Notes: generated by a model not told the origin, from the letters alone. Numbered from the stretch's first letter, positions 1 to 11,768 are shown. The stretch: DNA of 64,000 nt from Siderastrea siderea (GCA_964030785.1 OZ034979.1:37898984-37962983), one strand, 5' to 3'. Translations and numbers: made by a program.

Positions 1-1
1 T

Positions 2-310
2 GCAGTTCATGGTCGTCTAAAGTTCTATCTAGACCAAATTCAAGCCAATGATGGAGAAACTCCTCACAGCTCTCGTAGTGGCTGCTCCATACCGCTTTCT
101 CTGCTCGGAGCCTCCAAGGAAGCAGTTGCTAACCATGTCGGGTGGGCTAGTGCGAAGATGGTTGACCACTATAATGACCTCCGGAGTATATTACGCCCTA
201 ATGCTCCAGCTGCGTTACTCTCTGCGGAAGCTTCTGGCTCTTCGTGCAATGTTGCTATGGCTTACGAGTCCTTTGCGGATATTTCTTCCTTTAAGCCAGT
301 TTTTCCATAG
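2..310 (+). pseudogene. C-terminal fragment of a tyrosine recombinase (YR retrotransposon)
   Basis: The frame enters from the left window edge and runs 102 codons to TAG at 308-310. It shows the C-terminal catalytic signature of tyrosine recombinases: HSSRSG (His and Arg of the H-x-x-R box), then HVGW (second His), then a Tyr in DHYNDL as candidate nucleophile. Spacing fits the YR domain of DIRS/Ngaro-type retrotransposons. The rest of the gene lies outside the window, so completeness upstream is unknown. The downstream split direct repeats support a retrotransposon rather than a Crypton or a host gene. Confidence 0.7.
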
Positions 311-485
311 AGCTTTTTTCTCTGTAAATGCTTAAACTTTGTTCTAGATTAAAGACTTGTTAGCTTCTGTAAGTTTCTGGCCTATTTTTTAGTATCGTTT
401 GAGTTTTGGGAGGAATGTACGTTCAGAGTTTATGGGATCATAGATTTTATATTCATATGGAGTTTCCAGGAGACTCTCCGCCGTA

Positions 486-876
486 GGGCTGAGTCTCCCA
501 TATCTTATCTAGTCTAAGGCATTGTTTGCGGACAGCCCCGGAGAGAATATATTACTATTCTCTCTAGGGGCTCCGCACAAAAAAGCCTTAGAACGCTGAT
601 TACGTAACCCTAGCATGCTGCGTTCAGTCCGTGGCAATCCATCACGTGTCTCATTAGTATGGGGCTCTTATATAAGGCCACTCCCTTGTCGCGATAGCTC
701 ATTCAGTCTTTTCGGTGTTTCGAATGCTTCTTTTCGCGTCCCGCCCACCTCCCCGCAGCGATGAACCGGCACTCCACCAGGAGCTCCCCGCTCCTGACCG
801 CCTTGGGCTGAGTCTCCCATATCTTATCTAGTCTAAGGCATTGTTTGCGGACAGCCCCGGAGAGAATATATTACTA
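486..876. repeat. 72-bp direct repeats B1 (486-557) and B2 (805-876)
   Basis: The two blocks match over 72 bp, from gggctgagtctcc to atatattacta. The first copy continues into a foldback (tctaaggc...gccttaga) that the second copy lacks. The unequal context argues against a simple tandem duplication and supports terminal repeats of a retroelement. Confidence 0.75.
665..765 (+). promoter_or_regulatory. Possible retroelement promoter (TATA block and leader)
   Basis: A clean TATA-like block (cttatataaggc, near 668-679) sits about 85 bp before an ATG at 761-763 inside the A2 segment. In split-repeat YR elements the A segment carries the promoter for the first reading frame. The ATG here opens only a 16-codon frame that ends in B2, as expected when the terminal copy of A no longer leads into the body. 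Confidence 0.35.
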
Positions 877-2550
877 AATTATATGAAGTCACAGGTGTAG
901 CATGTTGGATGTCACGTTTTGTCGTGGTTTGCACAGAGAGCTCACAACGATAACACCAGCATCCTTCAATTTTTTCTTTTCCCTCTACCGTTTTTGAGAT
1001 CAACCGAGCATTTTAGTTTGAAGCCATCATCAAGCATCAAGCAACGGCGAAGAAAAGAGAGATTGTGTGGCTTAACAAGGAAATTTTGGTGTATTTCGGG
1101 ATGCGGCAAAGTTGAGCTACATTAAGCCCCATTTATTAAAATTCGCTGTGTTCGAAGTTTTGCCACATACAGCAGCATGGATACCCCAAGCCAGTTTCAA
1201 GGTATAGTTTAGTTCAATGTTTTTACTGTCTATTGGACGAGGATTGAGATCATTTGGGGTTATATGGCGCATGTTAAATTATTCCACCGTTAGGTTCCAA
1301 ATCAGTCTCTACGTGAATATCAGAACCTGCCTTTTAGTTTGGAATTGTTTGTGCTCATTAAATTTCGCTACTGCTGTTTTGTAACTGACTAGATAATGCA
1401 AAAGACTTGCTCTGTTAATAAGAAGTGTCTATCTTTTTCTATGCGCTTTAGTTTACCAGCGCGATGCAAGTTTATAGTACTGATTTTCAAGATTAATTTC
1501 CTGTGATTTTGACCTCTCGAACCCGATAATCGATTTCTTTGTTTTTTTCCAAAATAAAGCGCTTCTGGGGAAAACGAACCACATCAGGTTTCTAGTTTTT
1601 CCAATACCCAGTTATGTGCAAAATATGAAAGAAATCGATTTTTCGACTTCTGCCGCCGAATGTTCGATGCAGACAAAATTCCGCGGCAAGGGTATTTTAA
1701 TGTTAGATAGGTTAGGGTATAACTAAAATTACTGGATACTTTTTTTGGCAAAATATCCTTTTATTTCAAAGAAAAATGCAAATAACGAACTTCCGTTAAA
1801 ATCGCCATTTGTAACAGTAAATTATGACATCAATTTGAGGCGTTCGCGTGCAAAAACAAATCCCTCTGTCGTCTTTTAAACACTCAATTTTACTTTTGCA
1901 ATCTCTCAAGAGTTTCAAAACTGATTTTGGTAGAAACTGCGTTGTTCTTTGTGTTTGAAATAATTTAATTTTGAAAGTATACATTTCCAGACATTTCTCA
2001 TCAGGAAAAGTACTTCGTGAATTAAATTATTTTTCACCATGTGCTAAACCTTCAAATCGATTCAGCTTCTGGCTGTTGAATTAAGAAGAGATGTTCTCAG
2101 GATTGCTGCAAAAATTTCTTTGGGCAAATGATTGAGAGCGACGCGAGAGCTTTTCAAAGGTCGTTAAAATGCAGGTTATTTGACCCTTCTTGGCAACATT
2201 CCATTGGCGAGTCACGCACATATTTTAACGTGTTTCGACCCATATGAGATCGAAAACGTCAAACAGAAAAACAGTTCGAAATGTTCTTACCTCATTTGCT
2301 GTAGAGGACAGGTCCAGAGGCCATTTCCGAGTGATTCTCTTGCCGTTCGACGTATTTTGGTCCTGTCGACGACGTCCAATGAACACCGCCAACTGGGTCA
2401 GTGTATTGTAAACGGTCAAACAGCTCAACAACAACCTTTCTTGCAAAACGTTCGACATCTTTCTACACTGTGACATCTTACTCAACGGTTCAGTTGCTGG
2501 TCAGTGTTGCTTAGTTGGCCATACACAAAAAGGTTTTTATCACTACATGT
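877..2550. other. Host DNA without recognised genes
   Basis: AT-rich sequence. Open frames are short (under 100 codons), overlap on opposite strands and resemble no family I know. No RNA gene or repeat array was seen. Confidence 0.5.
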
Positions 2551-2880
2551 CGCCGCCCCGGGGGGGGGGGGTACTTGGGTCAATTTTTGCTGGGTATGTG
2601 CCGCTGGCCTCTCCAGACCCCTACCCCATTATAGTCTATTCTGTAGCCAATTATAGACCCCATGTTAGTCACTTTTGGGCAAATATACCCCAAATCCCTA
2701 CTTGCCGGAATTTACTTACCCCTGAAATCCCGCAAATGTGCGACCCCATTCTAGTAACTCTATTAGCTCCTAATGAAAATGCAACCCCATTATAGTCAAT
2801 CCAGTCGTGAAAATGCGACCCCATCCAGCGGCACATCCCCATTAGCCTATTACTAGGAAGTACACCCCCCGGGGTCGCCG
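2551..2880. mobile_element. G-rich MITE-like element, ~330 bp
   Basis: The ends are inverted copies: cgccgccccgggg...gtactt on the left and aagtacacccccc...cgccg on the right. A perfect 12-bp subterminal inverted repeat follows (atgtgccgctgg at 2596-2607, ccagcggcacat at 2825-2836). The interior repeats accccattatag-type words. It encodes no protein, so a non-autonomous DNA transposon is the best reading. The target duplication is unclear because of the G run. Its CCAGCGG/CCCGGG vocabulary resembles the larger element at 55597-56397. Confidence 0.55.
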
Positions 2881-5800
2881 CTAACGTGGCCAGAGTTCTA
2901 TCTAGAGCCGCGTCACGCAATGCAAATCATCGGAATGGACATTTTACTAGAGGGTAGCGGAAGGGCAAAATCTGCTCTGATTCTTTTTAAACGGCTCAGG
3001 TTTCGAGAAATGGGAGGAACTAGTAATGGACCAAAAATACGAAACAAAATTAGTGCTACATTTAGGCACCTCAACCTCCTGTGCCAGAATGCAGAAAAGG
3101 TAGTCAGCCCTCGGTGTGAGTTGTAGGCATGCAAATAACAATGTTCGAACACGAAAATTAGCTAAAAAGGGTACTTGTACCAGCTTAAGTTAAAAACCTC
3201 TTCAAAACGTCGAGTCCAGAACATTAAAATCGTTTTTATCAGGGAAATTGCGATGTGACTAACTAGTTTGTGCTTATTGTTTTGGCTTAGAGGGGGGACC
3301 GCGGACTTTTTTTTTTTCACAAATCATACATATTTACAGACGTGAATTGCTTCGTTACACAGAAGACGGTTGTTGTTGGTTCCATTTTCTTGTTGTCGGA
3401 GTTTGTGGCAACAACACCAGACGAATCAAAAGCTTGAAAACAATTGTTCCTTTCCTTTCATGCACCAAGAATACATAGGCCCGTTGAAGGGGGAGGGGCA
3501 GGGGGGGGGGGGGCTGAGAGCCCCAGAAGTCTTGGAAGTTGAAAAAACATTACAATAAATGAGCCAAAATATATATAATTAAAACGAACTAATGTGCAAC
3601 GAATAGTCTTAAATGCTGATGCTAAAAGTTTCTTTTATAATTTTACAACCTTTAACAGGGTTTGACATCTGTTGACTCACTAGCCACCGGGCAAGTGGGC
3701 TTCAAAAATCTACTAGCCCACCGCACATTTCAGTCGCCCAGGTTCCTTACCAATGTCTTTCTTCACCCGTATCACCTTGACCCTGGTAGTATAGCTTTAC
3801 TGTGAAAGACTTTAATGCCTTTAATAGCTAAGCGACTGCTGTGTATTTGCTGCAAGCTTTAAGCTCATCATGTTGTTTTAAAACAAGTCTAAGAAACAAA
3901 ACTATTTTTATCTCAACAACTGAGTGATAAAAGTTACGTAAACGTTTACGAGAGTTAGGTGAAACAGGTCCGAAATTCGGAGCTTGGTTGTCGAAATGTT
4001 TCAATTTTAACAAACCTCTTAACTTTAAGTGTACTTTTTTAAAACTGATGCTATAGATCTGGTGGATGTTGCCAACAACTTTGTCGGCGAAAAAGCAAAC
4101 AGGAAGCAGCTTTTTGGCAAATTGTCAACGAACGATGTCCCCAAAAAGGTGTCGTTTTTGACGAAATCAACACAAACTGTGGCATTGTGAACAGAGTTAG
4201 TATCTATGTGAGTGTGTATTTTGAAGGGGGGGGGGAAGGGTTTGACTAGGCCAATTTGCTCGCAGCACTTATGTCAGCCTTGGTACGGGCCTGATACCAC
4301 AAGTTACAAGTCAGTTTTTACAACGAACGCTTGAATACAATGACGATATGTCCCAGCCATCGTGCAAAACTTGGAATAGTGTCGAGCAGAAGCTGCAGCA
4401 CAAGAGGCCGGGTCCCGGGTCACGGTAAGGAAAAGGAGAGTGGCCAAAAAGTGAAAGAGGACTGGGGAAAAAGGGATCTAAAGTTGCCTTACGCGAGACT
4501 GGTTCGCTTGTAAAAGTTGGATCAGGTGAGTTTTATATTCGGTTGTGGTCTATCCGAGTATTAGCCAGGTTATCGATGGAAGCCTCACTCTTCTCTTCGT
4601 CCTCATTAAGGTGTATGTAGAACGTGAAAGAGGTAACAGACGTTTAAGGGCAAGATGCGTGACGTATTTCTGTTATGATATCCTGATATCCATTATGATA
4701 AGTATGCTGGCTGCTGTGAGAGATCTCGCTCACTGGGAACCTGTCTCAGCAAGATTCGTAAACAGAAATTCAGGAACAGAACCTCATTTTTGTTACCATG
4801 GTTACGTGCCATATTTCACAGTCTTCAAACAGCACTGGCGTGCTGTTAGAAGCCCCACTTATTAGTCAGGACACACTAATGTAGACTATGTCAAACAGCT
4901 GACACGAGAGCACAGTTAAAAACTTCGATCGCACCCATTTGTTATAAGGAGAGAACCCTTCCTGTCCAAAACTCCATCCAGATGTAACTGTGCCTTGTAC
5001 CGGTCCTGTGCCAGCTGAGAACCAGCAGACTGACACCAATGATCATAGGTAGAATACCCGCTCGTCAATCAACAAAAGGGAGCCCCTTGTAGTTATAAAT
5101 TTTCCCCGTATTAAAGTTGGGTCTAGTTAATAATAGCGCCACTTCTGTTCCACAGCTCAGCTGTAAGCTTGTACAACGGTTGGAACTGCGTTTCAGACTA
5201 CTAGGGTAGCAATTATACCATTTTTAATGGTTGTAACAACAATGGTAATACGTAAGAAAGACACACAACGCCATTAAAAACCACGAATAATCCCCGCAAT
5301 TAACACTGTATCCACCTTTGATCTTGCCGCTTTTAGCCTCTACATGATTGCCCCAGTAAAGAAATCTGTCAATCATTCGAAAACCCTAACGAGCATGCGC
5401 GAAGTGCAACGACGTCTCGCGCGATCTACTCGAGAATATGTGTTTTTTGGTTCGTGGTGACTCGATTGTGGAAAAGGAATTCGTTTTTTTGTTATTGTTT
5501 ATTTGCTGTTAGTATTTTTGGCGACAGTAAAGCGTTTGGGCACCGCATTTCTCTAAATTCTGGATCTGTGTACACTCCTGCTGTGTATTATGTCAAGAAC
5601 ATGAGCGTGATGGTTGTGTTATCGAAAACATAAACGTTCGGGGTGTCAACAGCCACTTGACCTGGGAAATGGCATTCAAGTTGCAGCTTTCGACCTTCCA
5701 TTTCGATCCATTTCTGTTTCTGAGACCATCAAAATCGATGGAATGAAGGACCAGCTTTATTTTAGGTTAGTAGAGCAGTCAATATTGAATATGCAAGTGA

Positions 5801-6918
5801 CAAGTTTCGGCCTGAGATTTTCCCACTTGAGTGTTGAACAAACTACGCTCAAATTATAACTATATTCTAGCAGATGATTGTGGATTTCGTCATCTCAGGA
5901 AGATTTATAAGAATCTCTTTACTGTGGAAACTGTGGAATCTTCCAGCCAACAAAGCGAAAAGAGGAGATTTCGATTGCGAGTCTTCTTTAAGTCTGTTTC
6001 ACAATGAAGACACAAAATCGAATGCGAAGGCTTAGAATGTATTAAAAATGGGCTTGAACTTTCACATGCACTTGTCTCAAGTTTTTTGCGTCTTATTTAC
6101 AGCTGTAAGCGTAATTACGTGTAAAACACCACGTTTATTTTATGGAATTCTTCTTTTTTTGGCTTGAGTGTTTCTTGGCGGCAGTTGTTTCTGCAAATAT
6201 ATTGGTTGGTTGCAGTTACAAGAAAAATAAGAACATTTGAGATGATAGAATTTTGCAACTGGAAAGAATAGCTTATAAAGGACAACCAACAAAAGAAGAA
6301 TGCTTAACCTTACAAACAGAGCTGTCTGAGGTTTGCTTGTTTTGATAAGAGAACTTAAAGAACTGGCAAAGTAAATACACCTAGGTTTAGGAAAACTCCC
6401 TAGTTCCATATATTGTACTGACATGCTAAGTTTAATTCAATGGAAGATGCAATGAACTGTCACATTTCCAGGCATTTTCCCACATTACGCATGCAACTAT
6501 CCAATGAGAAGGTTTATAAACATTTGCTAGGGTAATCTGAAAAGATTGAAGGATTTGAAATTATGTAATTTTTTGTCTTTTACCTGTAGCCTGTACAAGA
6601 AGCTTAATTCAAAGGAAAGACATTCAGGCCCATTTTTCTTAAGTGTCAGTGAAAAATTTGTAGTTTGAGTTCAGTAACACCAGGTGAACTATGCAATAAT
6701 GGAGTATTAGACAATGCAAAAGTTCTAAACTGCCCCTACTGTTAAAAGAGCAATTGACTTCTGCTCACACCCTTTCAGACATTTGTACTTCTGATGAGGA
6801 AACAGTTCCAATTGCCAAGGAGAATTCAGTTTTTTTGAAGATGGATACATATGAAATAAATCAGGTGTGAACTGCCTGATGTAACAAATGTGGCCATAAA
6901 GGGCTTGCAGTTTTTAAA
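2881..6918. other. Host DNA without recognised genes
   Basis: Contains homopolymer G runs near 3498 and 4228 and several chance frames. The longest (4545-4865, 106 codons) has no recognisable domain or homologous partner in this window. No exon with convincing splice signals or a known motif was found. Confidence 0.45.
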
Positions 6919-7006
6919 TGTTTTCAACTTGAGCAGTTGAAAAGGCAAATTTGATCCTGGTCGAGACTGAATTTTTTCAAGTTTGCTTTTTCAACTGCTC
7001 AAGTTG
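6919..7006. repeat. Hairpin-forming inverted repeat
   Basis: Arms of about 27 nt (caacttgagcagttgaaaag... and ...ttttcaactgctcaagttg) flank a loop of about 30 nt. It is probably the remnant of a very small foldback transposon. Confidence 0.5.
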
Positions 7007-8258
7007 AATGCATTTAACTGTGAGGATCATTATTTCAGAACTGTTACCGATAAGGTAGGGGAAAACAAGTCAAAACGGTGTTGTATTGCTGGGTGTCAAA
7101 ACGAGGCTGGCATGCATTCAGTAACTGTTTATAAAGGAGATGTGAAATAACCCCAGAATGGCTGATCAACCATGCTCTAAGTGTGCAACAGTCCTTTTGA
7201 AGTGTTTTCAGAAAATTAAGGATTAACATAGCTTTCCATATATATGTCATCAGTCAAAGTCCCTGTACAACCAAAACCTTTGCCCAAAACATATTTATCA
7301 ACATGCATCTTGGATAACCAACGCCTGCCAGATCCAAAGTGATGGTGTGTTTGCCAGAGTATCTTTACTTTACAGACTGTCGGAACCTTTGCTAACTCCA
7401 CCCCCAAATGATTGTTTTGTTTGCAAAAGCTGTTCAACATCAATTGCACTGTCAAGAAAAATTCAAGTCCCTTCAGAATTCAAATGCCAATTTTCCACAA
7501 ACCCATTCATGGTGAAATATATGAAGCCAAGGTCACCAAGAAAATATGTGAAATGACTGGCTGAAGTATTGCTGTCAGTTCAGCAACCTGGCCCCTTTAA
7601 GTTTCAGTTCTCAGCCCGGAGGTGTGATAGACAAAATCTAAATGAAAAATTATTTCACCTTTTTCTCCAAAATAATGAGCTTTATTATCAGGTATACCTA
7701 CACACTGTAGGCAATATCTGTGACTCACGTGGCGAAGTCAAAGAGCAAAGTGTTGTAAACATCACCTCTCAGCTTTTCACCATTTAAGGATTCTAGAGAG
7801 CTGTACATGAAAAAATCTCTTGTGGACTGTAAGGTAGTAACATAACTTGGGCAAAACAGAAAATAATTTGGATCAACAAAACCTCCACAATTAATTGTTG
7901 ACTCCTCCTGGGTAGTTCCTATAAAGAAAGAAAAATCTACAGTGTATGTAAATGAAACAAGGACAAAGTCTCGAGTGACAATTCTTAGTTAAAGAGGAGA
8001 GCTAATCTGGCCGCTGTGAAATGTGTCAGGAAATGCTTCAAAACTCGTAAAATCAGTACCAGAAATAGCAGAAAGGGCAACCAAATCAGATAGAAACAAA
8101 GGTAAAAAAAAGCGATCGAAACCTTCCCTTGAATATTTAAACTTGGAATAACGGAAATAATGCTGAACCAACACAAACGCGCTTACACGAAATAACGGCT
8201 GATTCGGCTAATTCTCCTTCCTCGCCACCGCCATGTTTGTTTGGAATAAAATTAGTAC
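7007..8258. other. Host DNA flanking the element 1 insertion
   Basis: No recognised gene. The last bases (attagtac) lead into the target duplication of element 1, so 8258 and 57436 were neighbours before insertion apart from one copy of ACAGT. Confidence 0.5.
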
Positions 8259-8263
8259 ACAGT

Positions 8264-8345
8264 AGTAGTAATGTCGGAAGTTGACAAATACCACCTCATT
8301 CCTACACCCGTACTTTCCTCTTTTAAACCACTCAGCGTACAAAAA
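8264..8345 (+). repeat. Element 1 left TIR
   Basis: About 80-90 bp matching the right end (57349-57430) in inverse orientation with few differences. It begins AGTAGTAATG and contains AAACCACTCAGCGTAC near its inner edge. The preceding five bases, ACAGT (8259-8263), are the target duplication. Unlike elements 2 and 3 it has no foldback palindrome. Confidence 0.9.
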
Positions 8346-8478
8346 AGAAGAAAATTTTAAAACGAAGCATCTCGTATTATTTTAAAAAATTCTTTGAATT
8401 AGATAATTACAAATCTTGTATTATATCAAAAAGCTTCTCAATTAAAGCATTACATATCTTTGTTATATCCAAGTTGCA

Positions 8479-9463
8479 ATGTCTGTACTTAACATAAACA
8501 TTGAAGAACTTTTGAAAGAACTTGATCCAGCAACGTTACAAGCTTTAGAGCAATTACTTGCAGAGGACGCTCCTGCTGTTCGAAAAATTATTCAGAACAT
8601 ATTGGATGAAGCTATTTCTGAGAAAGTGGAGAGGAGTTTAGATAAGCCCTTACTTCCTAAACCTTTTCAACCGACTGCTCCTCCTCGTAAAAGAAGGGGG
8701 AGAAAAATACAAGAAATTTTGAGGGAGTTTGATCCAATTTCTCGAGAGAATATCCGAAATGTTACAAACTATCAGAATGAGATTCTTGATATGTATGATA
8801 ATACCGAACATAAGGGAGAAGAGAAAAAGGGGCGCCGTTTCATTCGATGGCGCTTCATCCGAGGACTGCAAAGAGATCTGACACCCGATTTTATGGTAAA
8901 AATACGAGAGAACATTCACCCATCTTTCTATGCCAGGCACATTTTCTCGTATCAGCTACGCAACATTGAAGATGGAACGGTTATTAGGTATTACACTAAC
9001 GTTGGCTCACCTTGGTTTAAACACCTGTCTGAGGCGGAGAAATGGTTAAGTGAACGGGAGAAGGTACGCTTGGACCCTGACAACATCGAAAGACCGGACA
9101 CGAAGTGGGTGTTTGAAAACCACTTCAATGTTGATGTAAAGGTCGTGCTCGACCGACAGCCATTGTTGGGCACAGGCCCCTTACCAGACTGGCTGCGTAA
9201 CCTTGCGCATGGCCGTTCGATGCTGGCGCTGGACACCTATAGGGACAACTTGTGTCTGTGGCGTTGCATTGCAGTTCACCGTGGAGTAAGATCAGATCGA
9301 AGCACAACAGCAGCACGAGAGCTTGCAAAGAGTTTTTTCAAACTCAAAGCTGCACCAAACGACATTCCGAAAACATCGCTCGATGAATTTGATAAAGTTG
9401 AAAGACATCTAAATCAGGGAGCACCTTTTTCGGATTGGTTTGGTATACGTGTCTATGAGCCTG
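8479..9463 (+). pseudogene. polB: Element 1 DNA polymerase B, segment 1 of 3 (N-terminus)
   Basis: Starts at ATG 8479 and covers codons 1-328 of a protein-primed family-B polymerase. The N-terminal region is charged and helical. It is followed by a conserved block DNLCLWRCIAVHRG (about residue 255), typical of Polinton polymerases. The reading is cut after codon 328 by the left end of element 2; the natural continuation is at 26345. The homologue in element 3 (27265 onward) is collinear. As it stands the frame runs only 17 nt into the inserted TIR before TGA, so no functional polymerase can come from this copy. Confidence 0.9.
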
Positions 9464-9793
9464 ACACACATGAAAGATGAGGGTTCTGGGACAGAAATTT
9501 AAATAAGCGGTTTTTTCACCGAAACTCGGCTCTCACGCTCGCCTCGTTTCGGTAAAAACCGCTTATTTAAATTTCTGTCCCAGAACACCTCATCTTTCAT
9601 GTGTGTAACGCAAACAGTATAAAAACGAAGTGTGTGACTTCGCGGACCAGTGAAGAGGATGTGTCACAGAAAATATTTTATATTTAAGAAATGTTTGCAC
9701 TGGCATATATACAAAGTGGCCCAGAATTTTTTCCTATAGAACAAATATAATCACAAGTATATACACCAAAATGGCGGCCGCAAGATATTCGTC
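9464..9793 (+). repeat. Element 2 left TIR with terminal palindrome
   Basis: A 330-bp TIR. Its outer 143 bp (9464-9606) form a near-perfect palindrome: arms 9464-9525 and 9546-9606 around a 20-nt loop. The inner end repeats the outermost terminal sequence in inverse. The remaining ~187 bp contain AT-rich TATA-like stretches and end inside coding sequence, including the ATG at 9771 and the first residues MAAARY of the adjoining gene. Confidence 0.92.
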
Positions 9794-10469
9794 TTGGAAA
9801 GAGATACACAATGAGTTATTAAAACAACCTTTCTGTAATAATAGGCAGCAACTTGTGCGTATAATAATATGCTTAGATTATATAGACTGCCGCTGGGAAG
9901 GGCTTTGTTATCCCTGTTTTAAGCAAGGAATCAAACATAAACTGTTATACACTCCTCCGATCGAGAATTTACCTTTATTAAAGAAATGCTCTGATACTTA
10001 CGATTGGCACAGTGCATATAACGAAATAAAATTATTAGAACAAAAATATGCCCGAACACACACACAAAAAAATAATTTCTTTTTTTTAAATATTTGTGAC
10101 TCAAATTTGATGGCAACCGGATTCAACACCTGTCAGATAACGGAAGCAATTCAAAACCTACCACCAGAGTTACGTGAGATAATTTACAAACATTACCTCG
10201 CCATAAAACTGAGAGAGCGAGCGGCTTTGGGTTGGAACCTGGTTCACAATGAGCTTTTAATACAACCTTTTTGCCCTGAAATGGAGCGGCTTGTACATAT
10301 TATAGTGTGTGTTGCCTATATGCATTGTTGTTGTGGAGGGGGTTGTTACCCTTGTTATAAACAAGAAGAAATCTTACATGAAATAACCATTTCTGTCCCC
10401 TATATAATTGATTTAACCCTAATTAAGTTTTGCACTGATATGTTTGAAGAAGGTTATCATAATCATTAA
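9771..10469 (+). CDS. Cys-rich terminal protein, two tandem paralogous units
   Basis: One open frame of 232 codons, made of two related halves. Each has a W-x3-H-N-E-L-L-x-Q-P-F-C block followed by a short Cys cluster (CRWEGLCYPC in the first, CCCGGGCYPC in the second). The second half starts at its own ATG (10110) and opens with LPPELREIIYKHYL, which resembles the first helix of an F-box; that is weak. In element 3 the same two units are separate genes (41864-42220 and 41407-41769), so the single frame here probably arose by loss of the first stop codon. The first ATG and six residues lie in the TIR. Function unknown. Confidence 0.7.
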   Translation: MAAARYSSWKEIHNELLKQPFCNNRQQLVRIIICLDYIDCRWEGLCYPCFKQGIKHKLLYTPPIENLPLLKKCSDTYDWHSAYNEIKLLEQKYARTHTQKNNFFFLNICDSNLMATGFNTCQITEAIQNLPPELREIIYKHYLAIKLRERAALGWNLVHNELLIQPFCPEMERLVHIIVCVAYMHCCCGGGCYPCYKQEEILHEITISVPYIIDLTLIKFCTDMFEEGYHNH

Positions 10470-10470
10470 T

Positions 10471-10842
10471 TTATTTTTTTAATCTATAAACAAAATATTC
10501 ATTTCCTTCATTAGACATTTCTACACCCATTTTTTTAACAAATCGATAAGGATAATATATAAGATCTTCAACAAGACGTTTTGGGGCCCATACACGAAAA
10601 TCATCACTATCTTTTGCATTTAAAGTTAAAATAGCTGAATCCCCAAATTTACCTTTTCGGTGTGTAACGTTTTTTATTCTGTATATTCCATCAGAAATAT
10701 CTCTCCATTTGAAAATTTCAACAATTTCAAAACATTCTTCTGTTGGCCATTCTTCTTTTTCAGAGAAATCTGGTTCATCAATTAATGTATTATTTTTTTG
10801 ATGGGAAATCTTGTGAGATCGTGTGTTGATCTGTGTAGACAT
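10471..10842 (-). CDS. Predicted OB-fold-like small protein
   Basis: 123 codons from ATG 10842. In-frame ATGs at 10857 and 10845 exist, but element 3 conserves only the MSTQ start. The core GIYRIKNVTHRKGKFG...ILTL...FRVWAPKRLVEDL has the strand and glycine pattern of single-strand nucleic-acid-binding OB folds. This is inferred from pattern only. It lies tail to tail with the Cys-rich gene, their stops 1 bp apart, and next to the iteron array, which would suit a replication role. Homologues: 41047-41405 (frameshifted) and 56462-56778 (decayed). Confidence 0.6.
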   Translation of the reverse strand: MSTQINTRSHKISHQKNNTLIDEPDFSEKEEWPTEECFEIVEIFKWRDISDGIYRIKNVTHRKGKFGDSAILTLNAKDSDDFRVWAPKRLVEDLIYYPYRFVKKMGVEMSNEGNEYFVYRLKK

Positions 10843-10899
10843 CATTGCAAGATACAATTGGTATACATTTGTTTAATAGCATTTACTTTTCTGCTCGAC

Positions 10900-10925
10900 C
10901 AAAATTAAACCACCCAGCGCACAAA
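10900..10925 (-). promoter_or_regulatory. Repeated promoter-associated motif AAACCACCCAGC
   Basis: AAACCACCCAGCGC stands about 70 bp upstream of the OB-like gene. Related copies lie ahead of other non-structural genes: 27200-27211 (element 3 polB), 40969-40981, 42275-42286 and the element 1 TIRs. The recurring position before early-type genes suggests a promoter element, but no activity is shown. Confidence 0.4.
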
Positions 10926-11010
10926 AAAAAGAAAATTAGATAAACATAAAAAAAAGCAAAGGAAAACACAGGACACAATGAATATACATATTTTAATAAG
11001 GATTTTTATT

Positions 11011-11330
11011 GTATCTGATTACACTGAAAGCTAATGAATAATTAATGGCTTACGCCGTAAGCCGATGTGTTAAAAATATCTGATTACACTGAAAGCAAAT
11101 GAATAATTAATGGCTTACGCCGTAAGCCGATGTGTTAAAGATATCTGATACACTGAAAGCTAATGAATAATTAACGGCTTACGGCGTAAGCCGATGTGAT
11201 GTGATTACACTGAAAGCTAATGAATAATTAACGGCTTACGGCGTAAGCCGATGTGATGTGATTACACTGAAAGCTAATGAATAATTAACGGCTTACGGCG
11301 TAAGTCGATGCGCTAAAAATATCTCCTTAG
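11011..11330. repeat. Iterons: five ~60-bp units with a 19-bp palindrome
   Basis: Five units share tgattacactgaaagc, then taatgaataattaa, then the palindrome CGGCTTACGCCGTAAGCCG (centre base C or G). Elements 1 and 3 have 4-5 equivalent units in the same place, beside the OB-like gene. Conservation of position and palindrome across three elements suggests a protein-binding array, such as an origin, segregation or enhancer region. Polintons are thought to replicate from their ends, so the role is open. Confidence 0.85.
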
Positions 11331-11334
11331 AAAC

Positions 11335-11700
11335 CGCGAACCAGACACAGTTTTTTCGTGTTTGAACGACTTGTTGCCAATATGATTGGTATTCAGGCAC
11401 TTTCAAAACTTTACGGAGTTGCGAGACTTGATGTAGGTTTTTTGAAGTACACACTTGCTACCAGCGATCCTTCAGCTTTCCTTTTGTAAAGGAAGTTTTC
11501 AAGAAAATGTTTTCATTTCATCACGATAACTGATATACATTTGAAGTATTGCCTTCTGCTCCTCGGAGATGCCTGAAGTTTGTGAACATTGATCAGTGGT
11601 TTTCAATATCTGAAAGATTCAAATCGCAAGAGTCGTCCCATTCCATGTTTGTTTCCAAATGATATAAAATGGGGTGATGTCGGTTTTTTTAGTCGCGGCC
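11335..11700 (-). pseudogene. Decayed gene region conserved with element 3
   Basis: On the minus strand this region matches 40300-40640 of element 3 closely at DNA level. Element 3 keeps an open stretch of about 65 codons there (LHQVSQIRKVLEVPEYQ), while here it is broken by stops. It is probably the remains of a small accessory gene whose family I do not recognise. Element 1 has unrelated genes in this position. Confidence 0.4.
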
Positions 11701-11768
11701 ACCTTACGTTCAGTTACAACCAGTTACAACCAGTTGAGGCTTTGTGAAAACGGCGCGTGATACATTTC

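Larger units (their letters stand above)
311..876 (+). mobile_element. 3' terminus of a Ngaro/PAT-like YR retrotransposon
   Basis: Downstream of the recombinase lies a B1-A2-B2 arrangement: a 72-bp block at 486-557, about 247 bp of different sequence, then the same 72-bp block at 805-876. This is the split direct repeat layout of Ngaro/PAT-type YR elements, where A1 would lie at the left end outside the window. The B1 block is half of an imperfect 37-nt inverted repeat (513-549 with 556-592). Element identity is inferred from structure plus the adjacent recombinase fragment. Confidence 0.55.

Noticed and set aside
4545..4865. Host gene of 106 codons
   Set aside because: No domain, no second exon with clear splice sites, composition as in flanking DNA; length is compatible with chance.
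5614..5859. Possible zinc-finger exon (Cys/His near the start)
   Set aside because: Spacing does not fit THAP, C2H2 or other fingers, and no supporting frame follows.
8479..9480. A complete 333-codon protein ending at 9480
   Set aside because: The last codons are TIR sequence of element 2; homology to element 3 shows it is the N-terminus of a much longer polymerase.
11011..11330. Regular repeats resembling a CRISPR array
   Set aside because: The whole ~60-bp unit is repeated with no unique spacers, no cas genes are near, and the setting is a eukaryotic element. They are iterons.
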